Origin: Congzhengia minquanensis
Lineage (GTDB): Bacteria; Bacillota; Clostridia; UBA1381; UBA9506
Reading direction: 5' to 3'
Length of the DNA: 64,000 nt
Assembly: GCF_014384785.1 (NCBI RefSeq)
Contig: NZ_JACRSU010000001.1
Coordinates: forward strand, 248,001 to 312,000
Shown: in pieces, positions 58,554 to 64,000 of the stretch
Position numbering within the stretch: position 1 is the stretch's first letter
How the letters are laid out: every line of letters begins with the position of its first letter
Program-made: the position numbers and the translations under genes
Notes under the pieces: generated by a model
Told to the model about the DNA's origin: nothing
Seen by the model: only the letters and a program-made list of their open reading frames with translations
Databases searched by the model: none

Positions 58554-60596
58554 TTATTTTGTCAGCCAGTTATACATCATCATCACAGCGTCTGCGCGTC
58601 TCAGCCCGTTTTCGGGATAAAGCTCTGTTACCTCGCTGTTTACAATTTTATATCCGGCTGCAATTGCCGCATAGCCTCTGTCAGCCTCGCTGACGTCTGT
58701 GTAAATATCTTTAAAAATGCCGGTTTTTTCTGCAACCTCGCCCATACCAAACAGCTTCACAATGTAACGAATTGCTTCCATTCTGGTAACGTCCTTTTCC
58801 GGCGCAATTTCTTCTTTTGTTAAAATACCGGACGAAACTAAGTTTTTATACATATCATGGGTGCCTCGGTCAAACGCTTTGCAGACAAAGGTTAAAAACT
58901 CCTCCTGCTTCACAGTTTCTTCCGGGTGGAATTCGTTCTCCTTCGGGTCACCCAGGGCAAGCTCAACTTCTGCCAGCTTTCGAATTGCATTTTCCGCATA
59001 GTGGCCTGTGATATCGGTGTAAGCAATTTCAAAATCTTCCTTTTCTTCCATTCTGTAATTTAACGGACGCAGGCTCACCGCGCTGTAGACAGACACATCA
59101 TCTAATCTGTAGGCAAGTTTCATTTCGCACTGGTTTTCGTTGTAGGTAGGAATGTAGCTTAGGGTAAATTTGTCCTCGCCCAAAATCACGCCATAGGCCT
59201 CATCCAATGGTTTCGCCGCGGATTTTGACGGAATGTCCAGCTTCGACCAGGAAAGGTCAAAGGAGGCCAGCTTGCCGTCGCGGTAATGAAAGGAAAAACC
59301 GTTGTTGCTGAACGCTACGCCATCGTGCACCCTGGCAAAATAGGTGGTATATTCATTATTTTGTGTGTTTTCCACCATGCCGGCCAAATCGGGATAATAT
59401 TGCTGTATGAATTTCAGCGCATTTGCTTTATCAATGGCCGGTTTTTCAGCCTTCTCCTCCTCTGTCAGTTCCCGGTAGCTCCAAGGACTGGAGTCAAAGC
59501 TGATTACCACGCCATCTTTCGCGTCCACCGTAACGGAGGCAAATTTATAATCTTCATTCTCCTTGCCGTTGTGGAACGACAGGCGGTAGATATATTCGTC
59601 GCGGTAAGACGTAGTTAACGAAACCGCGGTTAGCTTCATTTCGCTGCTAAGCTGAAATTCGGAAACAGCACGGGCTTTTGCTTCTGCCTCCTCTTTGGAA
59701 ATGAGGCCTTCTACCTCCTGAATATAAGCAATTTCTTCCTCAGAGAGGGAAGGTTTATCGCCGCTGTCGGACATTTCGTCTTTCAGAGCCTCGTTTCTTG
59801 AACTTGAACCACCGCCACTGTTTTTGGCAAGCTCGCCGTAAGTTTCAAGATTTCCGGTGAACGCGTTGATATACTTATTTTCGCCTTTTATCATATAAAT
59901 TATGCATATCTCATTGTCTGCCGCATCGTCCGCATAATAGGACGGAGCCTTTTCATAGTAATAAAGGTCGTAGGCGATGTCGCTTTTGAACACGTCTTTC
60001 GCTTGGTCAAGCGAGATGGGAGTGCCCTCTTCAAAGGTCGCATTTTTGTTCCAGTTGGAGTCTAGCCCCACGGCTTTCCGGGTATCCGCGTTCACCGTAA
60101 CTGCCGCTGTGTTGTTCACTTTAATGCCGTTGTGCATACGCACATATGTAACGGTAAAGTTTCCGCTGTATTTTGAATAAATAATGTCATCAAACACGGC
60201 TTCTTTGGCCACTTGCGGGTTCATGGCCTCTAAAAATGCCTGGGCCGCCTGTTTTCCCTCGTCCCACGTGCAAGCCGGAAGGGGTTTTGATTCGCTGCTG
60301 CGGTTATAATATTCTCCGTAGCTCCACACCAGTCCGTCACCGTCAATTTCCACAGATATATTGCCGCTGTCATATTCGCCCCGGCTTTTCCAGGTGATGG
60401 AATAGGTTTTTTCGCCGCGGTTTTCCGTTTCAGAACAGTCCTCCATAACATAAGTCTTGTCGTCAATTCCCAGTTTGTCCTTTGCCAGCAAAATTGCATT
60501 TTTCATGTTTTCGCTGACCTCAGCGTCTGCAAACACAGCGCCTGAAACCGACAGGCTCATCAGAACCGCCAGCATAAGCGATATTACTTTTTTCAT
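58554..60596 (-). CDS. Exported YcdB/YcdC-type protein with C-terminal SLH domains
   Basis: A 680-residue surface protein. It has a signal peptide (VISLMLAVLMSLSVSGAVFA). Two YcdB-like halves follow (about 25-240 and 300-520), each with a pattern such as TVTYVRMHNGIKVNNTAAVT or YTTYFARVHDGVAFSNNGFS, seen in peptidase-propeptide-like domains. A low-complexity linker SGGGSSSRNE lies between them. The last 150 residues are SLH repeats (FEIAYTDITGHYAENAIRKL, GIFKDIYTDVSEADRGYAAI, LYPENGLRRADAVMMMYNWL) that attach proteins to secondary wall polymer. The ATG at 60596 follows AAGGGAAATGATT. Function of YcdB-like domains is unknown. Confidence 0.85.
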   Translation of the reverse strand: MKKVISLMLAVLMSLSVSGAVFADAEVSENMKNAILLAKDKLGIDDKTYVMEDCSETENRGEKTYSITWKSRGEYDSGNISVEIDGDGLVWSYGEYYNRSSESKPLPACTWDEGKQAAQAFLEAMNPQVAKEAVFDDIIYSKYSGNFTVTYVRMHNGIKVNNTAAVTVNADTRKAVGLDSNWNKNATFEEGTPISLDQAKDVFKSDIAYDLYYYEKAPSYYADDAADNEICIIYMIKGENKYINAFTGNLETYGELAKNSGGGSSSRNEALKDEMSDSGDKPSLSEEEIAYIQEVEGLISKEEAEAKARAVSEFQLSSEMKLTAVSLTTSYRDEYIYRLSFHNGKENEDYKFASVTVDAKDGVVISFDSSPWSYRELTEEEKAEKPAIDKANALKFIQQYYPDLAGMVENTQNNEYTTYFARVHDGVAFSNNGFSFHYRDGKLASFDLSWSKLDIPSKSAAKPLDEAYGVILGEDKFTLSYIPTYNENQCEMKLAYRLDDVSVYSAVSLRPLNYRMEEKEDFEIAYTDITGHYAENAIRKLAEVELALGDPKENEFHPEETVKQEEFLTFVCKAFDRGTHDMYKNLVSSGILTKEEIAPEKDVTRMEAIRYIVKLFGMGEVAEKTGIFKDIYTDVSEADRGYAAIAAGYKIVNSEVTELYPENGLRRADAVMMMYNWLTK

Positions 60597-60644
60597 AATC
60601 ATTTCCCTTTCTGCCAAAATTAGCATGTAGTTTTGTCAATCCTC

Positions 60645-60669
60645 CCGGGGCAATTATAAATTGCCCCGG
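60645..60669. repeat. Perfect 11-base inverted repeat upstream of the SLH gene
   Basis: CCGGGGCAATT and AATTGCCCCGG are separated by ATA. On the plus strand TTTATTAATT follows, which looks terminator-like, but no plus-strand gene lies upstream. It sits in the divergent gap between the SLH gene and the gene at 60807 (about 210 bases). Confidence 0.7.
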
Positions 60670-60806
60670 TTTATTAATTGTGACGTTCATTTTTGCAAAA
60701 AGTTCCCTGCTTTTAAAAATTTTAAAAAAAATTTTACGAAAGGCATTTTCAGTTTCCAAGGTTCATACGTTATTAATAAGCAAACGTAATACATGGAAAG
60801 GTGAAA

Positions 60807-62120
60807 ATGATGAAGAGAGAACATATTATTGCCTTTGGCGGCACCTGGTATCACTTTTTTATAAAACCCGCCCAGGGGCTTTGTGTAAGCAAAAAGGCCG
60901 ATGCCAGATTTACATTTTCGGAGTGTATTCTTCCCGGCGCCTATGACGACTTTTACGCCGCCGCTACGGAGAAACACATCCACGTTGTGTGCCAGGACGC
61001 AGCCGGAGCCATTGTATATTTAACCTTCGACGGGGAAACCTGGACCACCCGCCGGCTTTTGGAGAACCGGGATAAAACGCCTGCGTTTAAAAATCTCACG
61101 CTAACCCTCATTGGAAACTTTGTAAATCTGTTTTACGTCATTCATTCCAAGGATGACGATATTTTGGTGCACCAGCTCTTAGGCGATGCTGCCGGGCAAC
61201 CCAAGGTGGTGGACTACATTCAAGGCACGGACTTTTCTGTCTGCAGCCACCAAACCAGCGATTTAACCCTGCTCTACCGAAACGGCGAGGAGGTTTACGG
61301 CACCAAAAAGTTCCGCTGGTCGCGGAAGGATTTTGACGGGTTTCAGCCCTTAGACTGCGGCTGCAATTTAGAGCACGCCGCAATAACGGCAGATGAAGAT
61401 GACAACCTGCAAATTGCCGCCTATGCCGCCTTTGACAAGTTTGTAAACATTTTGTTCCTGACAAAAAACACCAACACCGATGAATGCGCCATTTCTGCTG
61501 TGCATTTGGTTTCCGGCCAGTCGGAGGGACTTGCGATGTCGGACGTCGGCGGCCGCCTGTCCATCAGCTGGTGTGAAAACGGGCTGGTAATGACCACCGC
61601 GCTGTCGGAAAATAACAAGTGGAATGCACCGAAAAAATATATCCGCGGCACCACCCAGGAGAACGTGCTGTACCACATTCAGTCGGACAGCGAAAGCTTT
61701 TTCACCTACGGCTACCGCCAGGACGGGAAAATTATGCTCTACTTAACCCGTGACATTTTAGAGCACCCTCCGAAAGAAAAGCCCAGAAGACAGGCGCTTC
61801 GGAGCGAAACTCCCAACGGCGGCACGGAAACTCACCGCAGGCAGAATACCCCCGCCGGCACGGAACACGCCCAGCAGCTGGAATTTAATCCACGGCACGG
61901 AACGCCCGGCACAGACTATGTGCGCCGCAGTGTTTACACCGCTGACATGGCGGCTGTGCGAAAGCTTTTAAAGAGCCAGAACGACATTATTGTGGAAATG
62001 CTGAAAAAAATAACCGCCCTGGAGCGGGCGGCAATGGGCAAAACAGATTTAGCGGAGGACATGGGTCAAATTGACCGGCTGGCGGCTGAAAACGCTGCGC
62101 GCGAAGACGGTCATAAATAA
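60807..62120 (+). CDS. Uncharacterised protein: propeller-like repeats plus C-terminal coiled coil
   Basis: A 437-residue cytoplasmic protein, not recognised. Residues 20-315 show about six repeats of 45-55 residues with strand pairs such as HIHVVCQDAAGAIVYLTFDG, FVNLFYVIHSKDDDILVHQL, DLTLLYRNGEEVYGTKKFRW, LQIAAYAAFDKFVNILFLTK, LSISWCENGLVMTTALSENN and SFFTYGYRQDGKIMLYLTRD, compatible with a six-bladed beta-propeller. Residues 320-380 are a charged, Pro- and Gly-containing linker. Residues 385-435 are helical and likely coiled coil (AVRKLLKSQNDIIVEMLKKI). Start at ATG 60807 with GGAAAGG upstream (60810 also possible). Its stop overlaps the convergent SLOG gene by 10 bases. No enzyme motif was seen; a binding or scaffold role is the most that can be guessed. 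Confidence 0.75.
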   Translation: MMKREHIIAFGGTWYHFFIKPAQGLCVSKKADARFTFSECILPGAYDDFYAAATEKHIHVVCQDAAGAIVYLTFDGETWTTRRLLENRDKTPAFKNLTLTLIGNFVNLFYVIHSKDDDILVHQLLGDAAGQPKVVDYIQGTDFSVCSHQTSDLTLLYRNGEEVYGTKKFRWSRKDFDGFQPLDCGCNLEHAAITADEDDNLQIAAYAAFDKFVNILFLTKNTNTDECAISAVHLVSGQSEGLAMSDVGGRLSISWCENGLVMTTALSENNKWNAPKKYIRGTTQENVLYHIQSDSESFFTYGYRQDGKIMLYLTRDILEHPPKEKPRRQALRSETPNGGTETHRRQNTPAGTEHAQQLEFNPRHGTPGTDYVRRSVYTADMAAVRKLLKSQNDIIVEMLKKITALERAAMGKTDLAEDMGQIDRLAAENAAREDGHK

Positions 62121-62569
62121 ACAACCTCCCTGCCCAGGCTTTCTGCATAGCAGGCAGTGTAATAGGAGCCGCCGCGGATTCTTTTTACATATGCAATCAC
62201 AAAGTCAGAATTGTCTACCATAAAGCGGTTGCGCTTCTGCATGCAGCCCCTCTGGTAGCGTTCCGATACATACGTAACCTTGTCGGCACGGGCCAATATA
62301 TATTCATAAACATTTCTGTCAAACTCCTCCCAACGTTCCGACTGGCCCCTGTGGGGCGCGTCGATAAAGAGCTTGAGTTGCGGATGTCTTTCCTTTAATT
62401 TAATTACGCTCAAAGCCGACATCGTGTCAAAGCCTAAGGCGCCACCGTTTCTAAAAACGGTGACGCCTTTTGCCGTTGCTTCTGTAAGTTTTTCCATCAG
62501 GATTGGATAAATCCGCTGTTGCTCCTCCATGCTCATTGCCCGGTGGCCTGTGAAACAGCAGGAACCCAT
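62111..62569 (-). CDS. SLOG-family (DUF1273-like) nucleotide-binding protein
   Basis: A 152-residue Rossmann-like protein of the SLOG superfamily (relatives of DprA, LOG and YpsA). Seen: CCFTGHRAMSMEEQQRIYPI at the N-terminus (TGHR block), VFRNGGALGFDTMSALSVIK (the GGAxGFD nucleotide site), YVSERYQRGCMQKRNRFMVD, and SDFVIAYVKRIRGGSYYTAC. Such proteins bind or cleave nucleotide-derived ligands; the ligand is unknown. It is 4 bases downstream of the zinc-ribbon protein gene. Confidence 0.88.
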   Translation of the reverse strand: MGSCCFTGHRAMSMEEQQRIYPILMEKLTEATAKGVTVFRNGGALGFDTMSALSVIKLKERHPQLKLFIDAPHRGQSERWEEFDRNVYEYILARADKVTYVSERYQRGCMQKRNRFMVDNSDFVIAYVKRIRGGSYYTACYAESLGREVVYL

Positions 62570-62572
62570 GAA

Positions 62573-63001
62573 TTATTCCTCTCCCTCTTCAAACTCGATT
62601 TCAATTTTTTCGTTGCAGTTGGGGCAGATTAATACCTCGTCGTTAATCATATCCTCGTCAAAATAAACTTTTTCCTTGCAGGACGGACACTCCACTTCAT
62701 AAAATTCCATGTCCTCCTCTTCCTCGTCAAAGTCCTCATCTTCATCGCCGTCGCATCCGGTGCAACCGTCGCACTCGTCGTCGTAGAGGTCTTCGCACAC
62801 GTCGTCTAAGCAGTCCTCCACCTCTTCAATGCGTTCTGTGTTATCTAAAACTTCTTCGTCCAGCTCTTCAACGGTTGCTGCAATTTCATCCAGCACGTCG
62901 ATGATTTTCAAAAGCATTTTTCCCTCGTTTTTTGTGTCGTCCAGTTTCATGCCTTCGGCCAGGCCTTTTAAGTATGCTACTTTCTCGCTGAGATATGCCA
63001 T
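62573..63001 (-). CDS. Acidic protein with helical N-terminus and zinc ribbon (CD1247-type N-terminal domain)
   Basis: A 142-residue protein. Residues 1-70 are helical and match the CD1247 N-terminal domain of Clostridia (MAYLSEKVAYLKGLAEGMKL). A very acidic middle (DEDEDFDEEEEDMEF) contains CDGCTGCDG. The end is a zinc ribbon, ECPSCKEKVYFDEDM and ICPNCNEKIEIEFE (two CPxC knuckles). Function unknown. The ATG follows AGGAGCGAGG. Between efp and the SLOG gene, likely one transcript. Confidence 0.85.
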   Translation of the reverse strand: MAYLSEKVAYLKGLAEGMKLDDTKNEGKMLLKIIDVLDEIAATVEELDEEVLDNTERIEEVEDCLDDVCEDLYDDECDGCTGCDGDEDEDFDEEEEDMEFYEVECPSCKEKVYFDEDMINDEVLICPNCNEKIEIEFEEGEE

Positions 63002-63055
63002 AATTCCTCGCTCCTTTCAAAATTTGGCTGATTTGCCAATAAAATATAGTATTCC

Positions 63056-63613
63056 TTAAACACGTTCCATATATTCCCCGGTTCTTGTGTCTACGCGGAT
63101 GGTGTCGCCCTGGTCAACAAATAGGGGAACATTAATCTGAGCTCCGGTTTCCAGCGTTGCAGGCTTTGTTGCGCCGGTAGATGTGTCGCCTTTAAAGCCC
63201 GGCTCCGTCTCGGTGATTTTCAGCTCCACAAAGGTGGGGGGCTCAACGCCGAACACGCTGCCTTTATAAGACAGAATTGTAACGTTCATATTCTCCGTTA
63301 CAAACTTAAGCGCGTCGCCAAGCTGATCTTTGCCCAAGGGCATCATATCAAATGTTTCGTTGTCCATAAAATAGAAAAGATCGCCGTCGTTATATGAATA
63401 AGCCATGCTTTTTCTGTCTATATGCGCTTTGGGCATTTTTTCAGTGGGACGGAACGTTTTTTCCACCACGGCCCCTGTGATTACGTTTTTCAACTTTGTG
63501 CGGACAAACGCTGCGCCCTTTCCCGGCTTTACGTGCTGAAATTCCACAACCTGGAACACGTTGCCCTCCATTTCAAACGTAACGCCGTTTCTGAATTCTC
63601 CTGCTGATATCAT
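63056..63613 (-). CDS. efp: Elongation factor P
   Basis: A 185-residue translation factor that rescues ribosomes stalled at polyproline. It has three beta-barrel domains: residues 1-62 KOW-like ([40 protein letters not shown]), a middle OB domain ([20 protein letters not shown]), and a C-terminal OB domain ending [14 protein letters not shown]. The loop HVKPGKGAA carries the Lys that may be modified. Complete and typical. ATG after TGGAGGTTAAC. Confidence 0.98.
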   Translation of the reverse strand: MISAGEFRNGVTFEMEGNVFQVVEFQHVKPGKGAAFVRTKLKNVITGAVVEKTFRPTEKMPKAHIDRKSMAYSYNDGDLFYFMDNETFDMMPLGKDQLGDALKFVTENMNVTILSYKGSVFGVEPPTFVELKITETEPGFKGDTSTGATKPATLETGAQINVPLFVDQGDTIRVDTRTGEYMERV

Positions 63614-63756
63614 ATGTTAACCTCCATAAATATTAATATACACAATTTTCCTATACTATAGTTTAAATGAATTTGTCCGAAAATGCAAGTGTATTTTATA
63701 AAAAAAGTAAATTTTTTCACAATTTTACATGAAATTGCGAATTTTAAAATTCCTTA

Positions 63757-63785
63757 TTGACTTAGCGCTCCAATTTTTATATAAT
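63757..63785 (+). promoter_or_regulatory. Consensus-like promoter of the phosphoribosyltransferase gene
   Basis: TTGACT (63757-63762), 17 bases, TATAAT (63780-63785). The 67-base leader up to 63852 has no clear riboswitch; the rest of the gap to efp is AT-rich and empty. Confidence 0.85.
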
Positions 63786-63852
63786 AAAAACGTTGTCCGG
63801 CGCATTTCGACACGGCGGGCAAAAGCAAATTTTGAAAGGTTTTGATTTACCA

Positions 63853-64000
63853 ATGAAAACTGCTTATGAAATGGAAATTGCGGGCTTAAAACGGTCCCTG
63901 CCACTCTGCCGCGTGACGGACGATTTATATATCGCCGCTTTCATCATGTTCGGCGATGTGGAAATTACTACAGCCTGCGCAAAAGAGCTTCTCTCCCGCG
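63853..64000 (+). CDS. Phosphoribosyltransferase (adenine PRTase-like), 5' part only
   Basis: The first 49 codons are visible: they read MKTAYEMEIAGLKRSLPLCR then VTDDLYIAAFIMFGDVEITT, and end ACAKELLSR at the window edge. This is the start of a family annotated as adenine or purine phosphoribosyltransferase in Clostridia, which makes nucleotides from bases and PRPP. The PRPP motif would lie downstream, outside the window. GAAAGG is 15 bases upstream and a good promoter precedes it. Confidence 0.75.
   Translation, partial: MKTAYEMEIAGLKRSLPLCRVTDDLYIAAFIMFGDVEITTACAKELLSR

Noticed and set aside
63614..63852. Purine riboswitch before the phosphoribosyltransferase gene
   Set aside because: The leader after the promoter is about 60 bases and lacks the conserved three-helix core.

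Overview
The window looks like the chromosome of a spore-forming anaerobic member of the class Clostridia (Bacillota). Evidence includes SpoVT, the gene order rplS-lepB-rbgA-rnhB-yraN, a protein with a CD1247-type N-terminus, many Shine-Dalgarno sites of the GGAGG type, frequent TTG and GTG starts, and textbook sigma-A promoters (TTGACA, 17 nt, TATAAT). No phage, insertion sequence, integrase or CRISPR array was seen. All family names come from reading motifs by eye; nothing was searched against a database.

Layout. 0-0.6 kb: 3' end of a D-Ala-D-Ala carboxypeptidase gene. 0.7-7.2 kb: an AraC regulator divergent from a tight five-gene operon (U32-like protein, glycosidase-like barrel protein, three tandem Fe-S oxidoreductase paralogues). 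This is the best candidate here for an uncharacterised system. 7.2-13 kb, minus strand: MATE transporter, small Cys protein, SGNH esterase, tRNA-Gly, GH172 enzyme, Cys-rich protein and a nitrilase-phosphodiesterase fusion. 13.1-17.4 kb: a decay zone with a broken manganese catalase, a cold-shock gene, a GntR regulator with two DNA-binding domains and a broken hybrid histidine kinase. 17.4-18.6 kb: tRNA-Ala, tRNA-Leu and RNase P RNA. 18.7-39.3 kb: mostly housekeeping genes on the minus strand (malQ, prmA, thrC, pgi, aminotransferase, dipeptidase, yraN, rnhB, rbgA, lepB, rplS, tlyA, nth, a ttcA-like gene, azlCD). 39.4-43.7 kb: two divergent AraC-target pairs (GH16 enzyme; CBM-like exported protein). 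43.7-47.9 kb: a phosphate module with a Na/Pi transporter behind a PhoP-type direct-repeat box, then a PhoB/PhoR-like pair. 47.9-53.3 kb: mutarotase, PHP hydrolase, large exported protein, spoVT. 53.4-56.4 kb: an AT-rich island with a sialidase-fold protein, an HpcH-type aldolase and an AraC regulator. 56.5-64 kb: GH115-like enzyme, SLH protein, propeller-like protein, SLOG protein, efp and the start of a phosphoribosyltransferase gene.

How the parts fit. Four AraC genes each sit divergently beside a carbohydrate-related or redox gene set, so each set probably has its own inducer. Most glycan-active enzymes (GH172, GH16, GH115, sialidase fold, SGNH esterase) have no signal peptide, which suggests processing of imported oligosaccharides in the cytoplasm. 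The exported proteins (CBM-like, copper-amine-oxidase-like domain, NAGPA, SLH) would act at the cell surface. No intergenic stretch longer than about 300 bases is left unexplained.
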